64,000 nt of DNA from Salegentibacter sp036568425 (GCF_036568425.1 NZ_DATCSO010000081.1:1-64000); one strand, 5' to 3'; shown: positions 6,316 to 15,863, numbered from the stretch's first letter. Translations and numbers: made by a program. The notes: a model not told the origin generated them from the letters alone.

Positions 6316-8922
6316 ATGAATTTCAACAATTTTACCATAAAATCGCAGGAGGCTATTCAGCAGGCTCAGCAACTTGCCCAGGAATTAGGACATCAGCAAA
6401 TTGAGAACGAGCATATTTTTAAAGCCATAACAATGGTTGACGAAGATGTAACTCCTTTCTTGCTAAAAAAGCTAAATATAAATGTAAATCTCTTCAATGA
6501 TATTCTGGGTAAAACTTTAGAAAGCTTTCCCAAAGTTAGCGGTGGAGATATAATTCTTTCCCGCGAGGCGGGCAAAACACTAAATGAGGCACCCATCATC
6601 GCCAAAAAAATGAATGATGAGTATGTTTCCATAGAGCATTTAATCATGGCGATCTTTAAATCTTCGAGTAAGGTGGCCCAAATTCTGAAAGACCAGGGGG
6701 CTACCGAAAAAGGCTTAAAAGCTGCTATTGAAGAATTGAGAAAAGGAGATCGGGTAACCTCTCAAAGTGCAGAAGAAACCTATAATGCTCTTAATAAATA
6801 CGCTAAGAACCTCAACCAGATGGCCGAGGAAGGGAAACTTGATCCGGTTATTGGACGGGACGAAGAAATACGTCGTATACTCCAGATTCTTTCACGCCGT
6901 ACCAAGAACAACCCAATGCTGGTTGGAGAACCAGGTACCGGTAAAACCGCCATCGCAGAGGGACTTGCCCACAGGATAATTGCAGGAGATATTCCCGACA
7001 ACCTTAGGGATAAGGTGATCTATAATCTGGATATGGGCGCTCTTATCGCGGGAGCAAAATATAAAGGCGAATTTGAAGAAAGACTAAAGGCAGTAATAAA
7101 AGAGGTCACAACAAGTGACGGAAATATAGTGCTCTTCATTGACGAGATTCACACTCTTGTTGGTGCCGGAGGGGGACAAGGAGCTATGGATGCGGCAAAC
7201 ATTCTAAAACCCGCCCTTGCCCGTGGTGAATTAAGAGCTATTGGTGCCACTACCCTGGATGAGTATCAGAAATATTTTGAAAAAGATAAAGCTTTGGAAC
7301 GTCGTTTCCAGAAGGTAACAGTGGATGAGCCCGATACCGAAAGTGCAATTTCTATTTTGCGCGGAATTAAGGAGAAATACGAGACCCACCATAAAGTAAG
7401 GATCAAAGATGAAGCGATTATTGCTGCTGTAGAATTATCTCAGCGTTATATCACTAACCGCTTCTTACCGGACAAGGCTATTGACCTTATGGATGAAGCA
7501 GCTTCAAAACTACGCATGGAGATAAATTCCAAACCCGAAGAACTCGATGTGTTAGATCGCAGAGTCATGCAGCTGGAGATCGAGATTGAAGCCATTAAAA
7601 GGGAGAAAGATGAAGACAAACTCAAAGTTCTTCGTTCTGAACTTGCTGAATTAAAAGAACAGCGCAATGAATTAAATGCTCGCTGGCAGAATGAAAAATC
7701 GGTAGTTGATAATATTCAGAATCTGAAATCGGATATTGAAGATTTCAAGCTGGAAGCAGAAAGGGCAGAAAGAGATGGCGATTATGGAAAAGTCGCAGAG
7801 ATACGCTACGGCAAGATCAAAGAGGCTCAGGAAAGATTAGAGAAACTTCAGCAGGAACACGACGAAAAGCAAGAAGCTAAATCCCTCATCCAGGAAGAAG
7901 TAACCCAGGAAGACATTGCTGAGGTAGTAGCTAAATGGACCGGCATCCCGGTAACAAAAATGCTCCAAAGCGATCGCGAGAAATTACTCAAACTGGAGGA
8001 TCACCTTCACAAGAGAGTGGTTGGACAGGAAGAAGCTATCACCGCGGTAAGTGACGCAGTACGAAGAAGTCGCGCCGGGCTTCAGGATCAAAAAAGACCA
8101 ATAGGCTCATTCCTGTTCCTTGGAACTACAGGGGTTGGTAAGACCGAGCTTGCCAAGGCTCTGGCTGAATATCTCTTTGATGATGAAGCTTCAATGACTC
8201 GTATAGATATGAGTGAATACCAGGAGAGACATGCGGTGAGCCGTCTGGTAGGTGCACCTCCCGGATATGTAGGTTATGATGAAGGCGGACAATTGACCGA
8301 AGCCGTTCGTCGCAAACCTTATTCGGTAGTACTTTTGGATGAGATCGAGAAAGCGCATCCAGATACTTTTAATATCCTTTTGCAGGTACTTGATGAAGGT
8401 AGGTTAACTGATAATAAAGGTCGCCTTGCCGATTTCAAGAACACCATTATAATTATGACCTCAAATATGGGAAGCCATATTATTCAGGAGAAATTTGATA
8501 CTATAAAGGATGTAGACACTGCCATGGAAATGTCTAAAACCGAAGTGCTGGCACTATTGAAACAAAGCATTAGACCGGAATTCATAAACAGGATTGACGA
8601 TATTGTAATGTTTAGCCCACTAACACAGGAAGACATAAACAAGATTGTAGAGCTTCAGTTAAAAGGCGTAAGAAAAATGCTAGCACAGCAGAATATCACC
8701 TTAGATGCTACTCCCGAGGCCATTCAATATCTTGCCAACCGCGGTTTCGATCCGCAGTATGGAGCAAGACCGGTAAAACGGGTGATACAAAGGGAAGTTC
8801 TAAATAAACTTTCAAAGGAAATCCTTTCAGGAAAAATTCATACAGAAAGTATTATTCTACTGGATGAATTTAATGACGAGATGGTTTTTAGAAATCAGGA
8901 GAATCTCGCTGAAAACAATTAA
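6316..8922 (+). CDS. clpB: ATP-dependent disaggregase ClpB
   Basis: An 868-residue Hsp100 that works with DnaK to dissolve protein aggregates. It has the N-terminal Clp repeat domain, a first AAA+ module with Walker A GEPGTGKT at 204-211, the long charged coiled-coil M domain at about 400-530 (which separates ClpB from ClpA/ClpC), and a second AAA+ module with GTTGVGKT at 603-610. The open frame extends 19 codons upstream, but those residues are unlike the family and overlap the candidate operator, so the ATG at 6316 (MNFNNFTIKS) is chosen. It is followed by a strong terminator and is monocistronic. Confidence 0.97.
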   Translation: MNFNNFTIKSQEAIQQAQQLAQELGHQQIENEHIFKAITMVDEDVTPFLLKKLNINVNLFNDILGKTLESFPKVSGGDIILSREAGKTLNEAPIIAKKMNDEYVSIEHLIMAIFKSSSKVAQILKDQGATEKGLKAAIEELRKGDRVTSQSAEETYNALNKYAKNLNQMAEEGKLDPVIGRDEEIRRILQILSRRTKNNPMLVGEPGTGKTAIAEGLAHRIIAGDIPDNLRDKVIYNLDMGALIAGAKYKGEFEERLKAVIKEVTTSDGNIVLFIDEIHTLVGAGGGQGAMDAANILKPALARGELRAIGATTLDEYQKYFEKDKALERRFQKVTVDEPDTESAISILRGIKEKYETHHKVRIKDEAIIAAVELSQRYITNRFLPDKAIDLMDEAASKLRMEINSKPEELDVLDRRVMQLEIEIEAIKREKDEDKLKVLRSELAELKEQRNELNARWQNEKSVVDNIQNLKSDIEDFKLEAERAERDGDYGKVAEIRYGKIKEAQERLEKLQQEHDEKQEAKSLIQEEVTQEDIAEVVAKWTGIPVTKMLQSDREKLLKLEDHLHKRVVGQEEAITAVSDAVRRSRAGLQDQKRPIGSFLFLGTTGVGKTELAKALAEYLFDDEASMTRIDMSEYQERHAVSRLVGAPPGYVGYDEGGQLTEAVRRKPYSVVLLDEIEKAHPDTFNILLQVLDEGRLTDNKGRLADFKNTIIIMTSNMGSHIIQEKFDTIKDVDTAMEMSKTEVLALLKQSIRPEFINRIDDIVMFSPLTQEDINKIVELQLKGVRKMLAQQNITLDATPEAIQYLANRGFDPQYGARPVKRVIQREVLNKLSKEILSGKIHTESIILLDEFNDEMVFRNQENLAENN

Positions 8923-8926
8923 TAAT

Positions 8927-8955
8927 AAAAAGGGCCGCTAATGCGGCCCTTTCCT
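8927..8955 (+). terminator. Rho-independent terminator after clpB
   Basis: AAAGGGCCGC-TAAT-GCGGCCCTTT: a perfect 10-bp GC-rich hairpin immediately after the stop. The T-run is short, interrupted after three T's. Confidence 0.85.
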
Positions 8956-8983
8956 TTAAACAATTATTCAACTTTAAAAAAAA

Positions 8984-9169
8984 TTACCACTTATCAATCT
9001 CTTTTTTAAGTTCTTCTTTGTTTTTACCGGTTTTCTCTTGAAGTCTACCCAGCATTTCATCAAATTTTCCTTCAGTATAGGTGGTATCGTCATCGGTAAG
9101 ATCTCCATATTTTTGCTTGAATTCTCCTCGAATCTGTTTCCACTTTCCTTCTAATTGATCATCATTCAT
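8984..9169 (-). CDS. CsbD family stress protein
   Basis: A 61-residue hydrophilic protein with the full CsbD pattern: an N-terminal LEGKWKQIRGEFKQKYGDLTDDD segment (positions 6-28) and the C-terminal DEMLGRLQEKTGKNKEE repeat. CsbD-like proteins are abundant general-stress proteins of unclear biochemistry. The neighbour clpB on the facing strand fits a stress context. Confidence 0.9.
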   Translation of the reverse strand: MNDDQLEGKWKQIRGEFKQKYGDLTDDDTTYTEGKFDEMLGRLQEKTGKNKEELKKEIDKW

Positions 9170-9292
9170 AATATCTTGGTTTTAGTTTTTAATTCTCTCA
9201 TAAAATTAAAGTTTTACATTCCTAAAGTCTCTCAAAAAACTCCTATTCTTATCTTAAGGATTTGTTATTTTTAGCCCTTGAAGAAACTTCAA

Positions 9293-10396
9293 ATGAAAAA
9301 CATTAAGCTTTTACTCTTAGCTGTTATCCTGCTTTCAGGATGTGCCACCACCAGAACATTAGAGAATGAAAACCTTAAAATAAACTACCTCGACGATTTT
9401 GTACTTAAGCAAGGCCTGGAGGTAGACGGCAGCAAAGTAGGTGGGCTTTCGGGAATAGATTTTCACGAAAACATTTATTATTTAGTAGCCGATCAAGCTT
9501 CAAATCCGCGTATCTATAAGGCAGAAATACCTCTTATAAACCGCAGTATTGATACTGTGATTATTTCTGAAATGATCCAATTGGATAAAGAGGATGCTTT
9601 TTACAGAGAAAGCACCCCCGATCTGGAGGCTATACGATTTAATGCTGAAACCGAAGAAATAGTAATTAGTTCTGAAGGTGCCATCCAAAACGGAAAAGCT
9701 CCGGCACTCTTTCGTATTTCTAAAGAAGGAGAGTATTTATCTCATTATGAACTCCCGGATTATTTTAATGCTTCGGGAATTCAAAAACCCAGAAACAATG
9801 GTGTTTTTGAAGGTTTAGCAGAAAGTACGGACGGGACCGGTTATTGGGTGGCCATGGAACTTCCGCTGGAAAATGATGGTCCTAAACCAAAGATCTATCC
9901 CACAAAGTCTCCGGTGCGTATTACTAAATTCAATAAAGAGAGCCAAAAGGCCGAAAGCCAATTTGCTTATATGTTGGATGGAATCTCAAAATTTCCCATA
10001 AACTGGTTTGCGGTTAACGGGGTGACAGAACTATTGGAATATGCAGATAATAAATTCTTGATACTGGAACGGGCTTACTCTGCAGGTTATGGCTCCAATG
10101 GCAATACCATTAAGATCTTTGAGGTGGATGCATCAAACACAACAAACACTTTGCAACTAAAAAACCTTAGGGAAACTGATTTTATACCAGCGGAGAAAAA
10201 GCTCGTATTCGACTTTAAATCGGTGAAAAACTTTCTGGAAGAACAAATAATCGATAATATTGAGGGAATGAGCTTCGGCCCGGTTTTACCCAATGGGAAG
10301 CAGTCCCTGATATTAGTATCAGATGACAACTTTAGCAGTTTTGGGCATCAGATAACCCAGTTCATACTTTTAGAAATTGAGTTTAAAAAATTATAA
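9293..10396 (+). CDS. Esterase-like/phytase-like lipoprotein (PF13449-type beta-propeller)
   Basis: A 367-residue lipoprotein (LLSGC lipobox at about residue 16). The body matches the 'esterase-like activity of phytase' family: GGLSGIDF near the start, ESTPDLEAIRFN, VFEGLAEST and DNIEGMSFGP, repeated propeller blades with acidic metal-binding positions. It is probably a periplasmic or surface phosphoesterase of unknown substrate. A TTG five codons upstream is rejected in favour of the ATG at 9293. A histidine phosphatase gene follows after one base, so the two form a small phosphate-scavenging pair. Confidence 0.75.
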   Translation: MKNIKLLLLAVILLSGCATTRTLENENLKINYLDDFVLKQGLEVDGSKVGGLSGIDFHENIYYLVADQASNPRIYKAEIPLINRSIDTVIISEMIQLDKEDAFYRESTPDLEAIRFNAETEEIVISSEGAIQNGKAPALFRISKEGEYLSHYELPDYFNASGIQKPRNNGVFEGLAESTDGTGYWVAMELPLENDGPKPKIYPTKSPVRITKFNKESQKAESQFAYMLDGISKFPINWFAVNGVTELLEYADNKFLILERAYSAGYGSNGNTIKIFEVDASNTTNTLQLKNLRETDFIPAEKKLVFDFKSVKNFLEEQIIDNIEGMSFGPVLPNGKQSLILVSDDNFSSFGHQITQFILLEIEFKKL

Positions 10397-10397
10397 A

Positions 10398-10922
10398 ATG
10401 CGACATTTAATACTTTTATCACTGCTAATCCTTGCAGGTTGCAACTTTCAACAGAAAGATACTTCAGAAAAAATAAAAGATTCTGAGGTTACCACTTATT
10501 ATTTTATTCGTCACGCAGAAAAAGACACCCTAAACCCTGATAATAAAGATCCCGAACTTACGGCAGCAGGGGTGGACCGTGCTCAAAAATGGGCAGAGGT
10601 TTTCAAGGATATTGATTTTGACCTTATATATAGCTCTAACTATAAGCGAACCCTAAATACTGCCAAACCTATAGCCGCTTCTCAGGATAAGGAAATCAAC
10701 TTTTTTAATACCGATAAGTTAAACGATGAGGGGTTTCAACAGCAAACAAAGGGAAAGACTGTACTGGTAGTTGGTCACAGCAATCTGAATCCTGAATTTG
10801 TTAATTATATTATTCAGGAGAAAAAATATGAAAATCTCGATGAGACAGAATATGGCAGTCTTTTCATCGCAGTGATTCATCCTGATGGAACACGCACATC
10901 AGAGGTGCTTTATTTCAATTAA
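10398..10922 (+). CDS. Histidine phosphatase family lipoprotein
   Basis: A 174-residue lipoprotein (LILAGC lipobox). It carries the phosphoglycerate-mutase-like catalytic FIRHAEK (phospho-accepting His), SSNYKRTLNTA, and the second His in VVGHSN. The short length agrees with SixA-like or small exported phosphatases. It starts one base after the upstream lipoprotein stop and ends with a 4-base stop-to-stop overlap with the convergent DUF6503 gene. The substrate is unknown. Confidence 0.85.
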   Translation: MRHLILLSLLILAGCNFQQKDTSEKIKDSEVTTYYFIRHAEKDTLNPDNKDPELTAAGVDRAQKWAEVFKDIDFDLIYSSNYKRTLNTAKPIAASQDKEINFFNTDKLNDEGFQQQTKGKTVLVVGHSNLNPEFVNYIIQEKKYENLDETEYGSLFIAVIHPDGTRTSEVLYFN

Positions 10923-11659
10923 AGCTTAACTTCAATATTTTCATTTTCGATTATAGAAAGTAATTCCAACTCCCGGGCTTCATACTTTTCATCCAACTCC
11001 TGCAAGGGAATATCCAGGTCATCAGCTTTATAATTCTCGTAATCCACAAATCTTATCCCTCCTACGGTTTGAGGGTTGTAAGCCTTGCGAAAACGAACTC
11101 CTCCATCATTGATTTTAAAGCTATAGGCCATATAATCAATTGTGAAATTTTCGGTATCGATCCAGTATAAATACACATCTTCGTGATCGGTTACCTCTTC
11201 CGAATCTTCAAAGGTCACCTTGATCTCGTAGTATTCTTTACCTTTAATACTATCTTTTCCTAACAGTTTTTTATTCACCGCAGGATCGTTAAGGCCATAG
11301 GGAAGTTGCACAAAATAATGCACCGAGTTCACCGAATTGCTATAAACGGTTTTCATGGAATCGCTTAACGTGACTACTGAATCCTGATGGTATCTTGTAA
11401 AACCCTCGTTATTGATCACATCATGATATTCTGTGCCCGTAGAATCGGTGATAAAGCGTTCCAGTTGGAATTTACCCCCGTTCCGGGTGCTTTTGTATTC
11501 TGTATCCCTGAATTCAAAGCTAATCTCCGCATTTTTATACTTTTCGCCGCCAGCTTTTTCTATAGTCTTATCTATAATTTGTTGAGCTGTCAACTCTTTT
11601 TTCTGATCACAGGAAAACAACAGGGCGCTTACGGCCATTAAAAAGATGATATTTTTCAT
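10919..11659 (-). CDS. DUF6503-type lipoprotein of Bacteroidota
   Basis: A 246-residue lipoprotein (LLFSCDQ lipobox). It shows the layout of a Bacteroidota family I know as DUF6503: QQIIDKTIEKAGG after the signal, then a LolA-like half-barrel of beta strands (ISFEFRDTEY, GKEYYEIKVTF, YLYWIDTENF, GGIRFVDYENY). Related folds carry lipids in the periplasm, so a lipid-binding role is possible but only inferred. The family name is from memory. Confidence 0.65.
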   Translation of the reverse strand: MKNIIFLMAVSALLFSCDQKKELTAQQIIDKTIEKAGGEKYKNAEISFEFRDTEYKSTRNGGKFQLERFITDSTGTEYHDVINNEGFTRYHQDSVVTLSDSMKTVYSNSVNSVHYFVQLPYGLNDPAVNKKLLGKDSIKGKEYYEIKVTFEDSEEVTDHEDVYLYWIDTENFTIDYMAYSFKINDGGVRFRKAYNPQTVGGIRFVDYENYKADDLDIPLQELDEKYEARELELLSIIENENIEVKL

Positions 11660-11781
11660 TTTATTTGGAATATAATATCAAAGGTAATTAATGTACTTTG
11701 AATTTAATACTAAAATATAATTCTGAAGCTCATACTTTATAATTTACAATTCCCTTATACCAAATTCTAAAATAAGCTTCC

Positions 11782-11789
11782 TATTTTTG
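11782..11789 (+). promoter_or_regulatory. -7 promoter box of smpB
   Basis: TATTTTTG matches TAnnTTTG only 7 bp before the smpB ATG, predicting a leaderless or nearly leaderless mRNA, which is common in this phylum. Confidence 0.45.
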
Positions 11790-11796
11790 TTGGAGT

Positions 11797-12261
11797 ATGA
11801 AAAAGAAGACTAACACGATCAATATAAAAAACCGAAAGGCGAAATTTGAATATGAATTTCTCGATAAATACGTGGCTGGAATAAAACTGGCCGGGACCGA
11901 GATAAAAGCAATTCGCCAGGGGAAAGCATCTATCGCCGAAAGTTTTTGTGAATTTCAGAATCACGAACTTTTTGTGATTAACATGCATGTTGAAGAATAT
12001 TCTCACGCCACGCACTTTAATCATAACCCCAAGAGCGAACGTAAGCTTTTATTGCAACGCAAAGAGCTTCGCAAACTGGAAAAGGAAGTAAAGAACACCG
12101 GCTTAACCATTATTCCCTTAAGGCTTTTCATCAATGAGCGTGGCCTCGCAAAGATGCAAATCGTCCTGGCTAAAGGGAAAAAACTATATGACAAACGGGA
12201 AACTATTAAGGATCGGGAAAGCAAACGCAAACTCGACAGGATAAAAAAAGAATACTCTTAG
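11797..12261 (+). CDS. smpB: SsrA-binding protein
   Basis: A 154-residue OB-fold RNA-binding protein that brings tmRNA to stalled ribosomes. The family signature is clear: NRKAKFEYEF, GIKLAGTEIKAIRQGKAS, the HxxxYSHATHFNHNP loop, RKLLLQRKEL and the basic C-terminal tail KRKLDRIKKEYS. It is a single gene with its own terminator; no tmRNA gene was seen in the window. Confidence 0.97.
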   Translation: MKKKTNTINIKNRKAKFEYEFLDKYVAGIKLAGTEIKAIRQGKASIAESFCEFQNHELFVINMHVEEYSHATHFNHNPKSERKLLLQRKELRKLEKEVKNTGLTIIPLRLFINERGLAKMQIVLAKGKKLYDKRETIKDRESKRKLDRIKKEYS

Positions 12262-12264
12262 AAA

Positions 12265-12299
12265 CACAAAAGGCTGAAAATTAAATTTCAGCCTTTTGT
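12265..12299. terminator. Bidirectional terminator between smpB and the DUF5606 gene
   Basis: ACAAAAGGCTGAAA and TTTCAGCCTTTTGT form a perfect hairpin between convergent genes, with A/T runs on both sides. Confidence 0.85.
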
Positions 12300-12317
12300 T
12301 ATTATCGTTGTTAGTTT

Positions 12318-12740
12318 TTATTCTTCTTCGCTTTTATCCTTAGATTCTTCTGAATCGGAAAAATCTGTAAATCCATTTTTGATTAACAGGTTATACCACT
12401 GAAAGATCTTTTTCATATCACTCGCATAAACACGGTCTACATCATAATCCGGAAGGATCTCGGCGAAATACTTTTCCATCTCGGCTTTAGAGGATTTCGG
12501 ACTTATCGCTTCTCCTCCATCTTCTTTTTCTTTAATCTTTTCAAAGATCTCGGCAAGTGGGACCTCTTCAGTATAAGTGTAGATTGCAATTTCGCTTAAC
12601 AAGCTAACATTATGACGGATATTTACCGCCATCTTTTTTCCTTCAGGAATAGATTTTACTATAAAACCACCCCGACTTTGCGCGGTTAGCTCGTATAATC
12701 CCGGTTTTCCTGAAATCGCTAATATTTTCTCTAATCCCAT
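12318..12740 (-). CDS. DUF5606 family protein
   Basis: A 140-residue cytoplasmic protein restricted to Bacteroidota. The N-terminal LAISGKPGLYEL and GGFIVKSI stretch is beta-rich and SH3-like; the C-terminal half is acidic and helical, ending in an EESKDKSEEE tail. It is third in a leftward set with ruvX and def, and this neighbour arrangement (DUF5606 next to def) is conserved in Flavobacteriia as I recall it. Function unknown; a link to translation is only suggested by position. Confidence 0.8.
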   Translation of the reverse strand: MGLEKILAISGKPGLYELTAQSRGGFIVKSIPEGKKMAVNIRHNVSLLSEIAIYTYTEEVPLAEIFEKIKEKEDGGEAISPKSSKAEMEKYFAEILPDYDVDRVYASDMKKIFQWYNLLIKNGFTDFSDSEESKDKSEEE

Positions 12741-12798
12741 AGTATGTTTTCAATTTTGGCTGGCAAATATCACCTGCCTGAATAAATTATCAAAGTCT

Positions 12799-13389
12799 TT
12801 ACCTCCCTTTTTTCATTTCGGGAAAACGCATCTTATAATCGATCTTGATTTTCCCTTTTGAGATATTGGCAAGTTTGCTTTTTAAAAGTCTCTTTTTAAG
12901 GCTTGAAAGCTTATCGGTAAAGAGAATTCCCTCAATATGATCGTATTCATGTTGGATAACCCTGGCAGCCAGTCCGGAATAGGTATCACGGTGATTATTA
13001 AAATCTTCATCCTGATATTCTATAGTGATCACTGGTTTTCTAAAAACGTCTTCCCTAACCTCGGGAATACTAAGGCAACCTTCATTAAAAGACCATTTAT
13101 CTCCTTCTTCATTTACAATTTTAGGATTGATGAATACCTTTTTGAGATTTTTAAGCCCTTCTCTTTCTTGTTCTTCCAAATCCACATCTTCAGCAAACGG
13201 ACTCGGGTCTATAATAAATAGCCGAATAGGGATACCCACCTGCGGAGCCGCCAGACCAACCCCATAGGCATTGTACATGGTTTCCCACATATTATCTATC
13301 AACTCCTTCAACTTAGGATAGTCTTCAGGTATTTGTTTGCATTTTTTCCTTAAAACCGGATCTCCGTAAGCTATTATTGGTAAAATCAT
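12799..13389 (-). CDS. def: Peptide deformylase
   Basis: A 196-residue metalloenzyme removing the N-formyl group from nascent proteins. All three motifs are present: GVGLAAPQVG (43-52), EGCLS (103-107, metal ligand Cys105) and HEYDH (147-151, metal ligands His147 and His151, catalytic Glu148). It lies downstream of ruvX and upstream of the DUF5606 gene on the same strand. Confidence 0.96.
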   Translation of the reverse strand: MILPIIAYGDPVLRKKCKQIPEDYPKLKELIDNMWETMYNAYGVGLAAPQVGIPIRLFIIDPSPFAEDVDLEEQEREGLKNLKKVFINPKIVNEEGDKWSFNEGCLSIPEVREDVFRKPVITIEYQDEDFNNHRDTYSGLAARVIQHEYDHIEGILFTDKLSSLKKRLLKSKLANISKGKIKIDYKMRFPEMKKGR

Positions 13390-13457
13390 TCTATTTAATT
13401 TAATTTTTTAATTCCTGATAGACTTCTGCGGAATATTAATTATACATTCATTAATCG

Positions 13458-13865
13458 TCATTTATACAAATACGATTGCAGGATAATGGTTGCACTAATC
13501 TCATCGATAAGGGCTTTATCTCTGCGTTTCTTTTTTTTGAGTCCGCTATCTATCATTGTTTGAAATGCCATTTTTGAGGTAAAAGCCTCATCCACCCTTT
13601 TTACAGACATCGAAGGGAACTTTTCAGAAAAACTTTTTAAGAACTCCTGAATATGAACTTCACTTTGAGAAGCCGAACCGTCTTTTTGCTTTGGTTCTCC
13701 TACAAGCACCAATTCTACTTTTTCTTCCCTGAAATATCTTTCAAGAAATGGCAGTAGTTCCCCGGTATTAACGGTGGTAAGCCCAGATGCAATTATCTGA
13801 AGCTCATCGGTTACCGCGATCCCGGTTCGTTTAGTTCCATAATCTATAGCCAAAATACGTGCCAT
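13458..13865 (-). CDS. ruvX: RuvX/YqgF Holliday-junction resolvase-like nuclease
   Basis: A 135-residue RNase H-like protein. ILAIDYGTKRTGIAV carries the first catalytic Asp, LVGEPKQKDGS and VKRVDEAFTSKMA the other conserved blocks, and the terminal DEISATIIL the last acidic residue. YqgF proteins act in Holliday junction resolution or in 16S rRNA 5'-end processing. The length is normal. It heads the ruvX-def-DUF5606 run. Confidence 0.93.
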   Translation of the reverse strand: MARILAIDYGTKRTGIAVTDELQIIASGLTTVNTGELLPFLERYFREEKVELVLVGEPKQKDGSASQSEVHIQEFLKSFSEKFPSMSVKRVDEAFTSKMAFQTMIDSGLKKKKRRDKALIDEISATIILQSYLYK

Positions 13866-13929
13866 TCCACAATTTTGCGCAAAGGTAATGTTTATAATCC
13901 ATTGCTGCCAAAATTTAGCCCGAAGCCCT

Positions 13930-13937
13930 TATATTTG
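13930..13937 (+). promoter_or_regulatory. -7 promoter box of dapD
   Basis: TATATTTG, a full TAnnTTTG match, lies 16 bp before the dapD ATG. A TTG at 13912-13914 may be part of the -33 element. Confidence 0.5.
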
Positions 13938-13953
13938 CTTAAAATTTTAGACT

Positions 13954-14769
13954 ATGGAACATTTGGAATCGAAGATCAACGCGGCCTGGGAAAACCGGGA
14001 GCTGCTTAAAGATAAAGACACGGCTGATGCCATTAGGGAAGTGATCAAGCTTTTGGACGAAGGGAAACTTAGAACTGCCCAACCTACAGAAAACGGCTGG
14101 AAGGTTAACGAATGGGTTAAAAAAGGCGTAGTTCTTTATTTCCCCATTCAGAAAATGGAAACCATGGAAGCCGGTATTTTTGAATACCACGACAAAATGC
14201 CACTAAAAAGAGGCTATAAAGAAAAAGGAATTCGTGTAGTACCCAATGCTGTCGCCCGCCACGGAGCCTATATCTCCAGCGGAGTTATTATGATGCCAAG
14301 CTACGTAAATATTGGTGCCTATGTAGATGAGGGAACTATGGTAGATACCTGGGCAACTGTTGGAAGTTGTGCACAAATAGGCAAAAACGTTCATCTTAGC
14401 GGCGGAGTTGGAATTGGTGGCGTTTTAGAACCGCTTCAGGCTTCCCCGGTAATTATAGAAGACAATGCTTTTCTTGGTTCAAGAAGCATTGTTGTTGAAG
14501 GCGTAAAAGTTGAAAAAGAAGCTGTGCTTGGCGCCAATGTCGTGCTTACCGCTTCCACCAAAATTATAGATGTAACAGGTGATGAGCCTAAGGAAATGAA
14601 GGGAGTTGTTCCTGCAAGATCTGTGGTTATTCCAGGAAGCTACACGAAAAAATTCCCCGCAGGAGAGTTCAATGTGCCCTGCGCTCTTATAATTGGTAAG
14701 CGCAAGGAAAGCACCAACAAAAAAACCTCTCTTAATGATGCGCTAAGGGAATATGATGTAGCAGTATAG
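13954..14769 (+). CDS. dapD: 2,3,4,5-tetrahydropyridine-2,6-dicarboxylate N-succinyltransferase
   Basis: A 271-residue trimeric left-handed beta-helix acyltransferase of lysine/meso-diaminopimelate synthesis. The N-terminal helical domain is followed by hexapeptide repeats from about residue 100. VARHGAYISSGVIMMPS, GAYVDEGTMVDTWATVGS, the GGVGIGGVLEP loop and VVPARSVVIPGS are typical. Complete and conserved. The GT9 gene starts 11 bp downstream, so dapD may be co-transcribed with the envelope genes. Confidence 0.96.
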   Translation: MEHLESKINAAWENRELLKDKDTADAIREVIKLLDEGKLRTAQPTENGWKVNEWVKKGVVLYFPIQKMETMEAGIFEYHDKMPLKRGYKEKGIRVVPNAVARHGAYISSGVIMMPSYVNIGAYVDEGTMVDTWATVGSCAQIGKNVHLSGGVGIGGVLEPLQASPVIIEDNAFLGSRSIVVEGVKVEKEAVLGANVVLTASTKIIDVTGDEPKEMKGVVPARSVVIPGSYTKKFPAGEFNVPCALIIGKRKESTNKKTSLNDALREYDVAV

Positions 14770-14780
14770 GCTTACCTAAT

Positions 14781-15863
14781 ATGAAAATTTTAATAATACA
14801 GCAGAAGATGATTGGTGATGTTCTTACATCATCAATCTTATTCGAAGGGCTACGCAAGGAGTATCCAGAGGCCGAGCTGCATTATTTGATTTATCCGCAC
14901 ACTGCCCCGGTTATCGAAAACAATCCGTTTATAGACCGGATTATCACCTATTCCCCGGAGGAAGATGGGAAACTTCAAAATTTTCTGAATTTTCTGAAGT
15001 TTATCAGAAATGAAAAATATGAGGTGGTGATCGATGTTTACTCCAAGATTGCTACGGGAATTATAAGTAAAGCATCAGGAGCTCCTGTTCGTATTAGCTA
15101 TCACAAATGGTACACTGCAACTTTTTACACTAAAACTGTAAGACAGCTTCACAAACCCAAAACAAATGCGGGCTTAGCCATCGAGAACAGGATGTTGTTG
15201 TTAAAAGCATTAGGCAAAGACTTCCCAACAGAGTTAAAGCCTAAAATTTATCTTACGAAAAATGAAAAGGCAGCTGCCGGTAAACAACTTTCAGAGGCAA
15301 GAATTGATCCTGAAAAGCCTTTATTTATGATTGGAGTTTTAGGAAGTTCAAAAAACAAGACCTATCCCCCGGAATTCATGGCCATTCTACTGGATGAAAT
15401 TGCAAAAAGAACAAAGGCCGGTTTTTTATTTAACTATATTCCGAAGCAAAAAAAGGAAGTAGAAGAAATCTATAATTTATGTGCACCCAACACACAAGAA
15501 CGAATTCATCTGGATGTTTTTGGGAAAAGCCTCAGAGAATTCCTGGCGCTTACCGCCCATTGCCATGCGTTAATAGGTAATGAAGGAGGCGCTATCAATA
15601 TGGCAAAAGCCTTGGACATCCCTAGCTTTTCCATCTTTTCGCCCCAAATCAAGAAAGAGAATTGGAGCTTATATGAAGATGGAATAAGGAATGTCTCGGT
15701 ACATTTAAATGATTTCAGCACAGTTCTACAGGGCCTTTCCAAAAAGGAGATCAGAAAAAACAGCAGGCGTTATTATGAACTGCTGGAACCAAATCTTATC
15801 TTCGCCTCCCTTAATAAATTTTTAGAGATAACAACCTCCACGCAAAAAGTGGGGACAAAATAA
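14781..15863 (+). CDS. Glycosyltransferase family 9 (heptosyltransferase-like, LPS core)
   Basis: A 360-residue GT-B protein. The N-terminus MKILIIQQKMIGDVLTSS is the hallmark of ADP-heptose:LPS heptosyltransferases, and the C-terminal half shows the donor-site region ALIGNEGGAINMAKALDIPS followed by FSIFSPQIKKENW. It is probably a cytoplasmic inner-face enzyme of LPS core assembly. It is followed after 4 bp by a nucleotidyltransferase and forms an apparent operon through 17605. The sugar donor is inferred from the family only. Confidence 0.88.
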   Translation: MKILIIQQKMIGDVLTSSILFEGLRKEYPEAELHYLIYPHTAPVIENNPFIDRIITYSPEEDGKLQNFLNFLKFIRNEKYEVVIDVYSKIATGIISKASGAPVRISYHKWYTATFYTKTVRQLHKPKTNAGLAIENRMLLLKALGKDFPTELKPKIYLTKNEKAAAGKQLSEARIDPEKPLFMIGVLGSSKNKTYPPEFMAILLDEIAKRTKAGFLFNYIPKQKKEVEEIYNLCAPNTQERIHLDVFGKSLREFLALTAHCHALIGNEGGAINMAKALDIPSFSIFSPQIKKENWSLYEDGIRNVSVHLNDFSTVLQGLSKKEIRKNSRRYYELLEPNLIFASLNKFLEITTSTQKVGTK

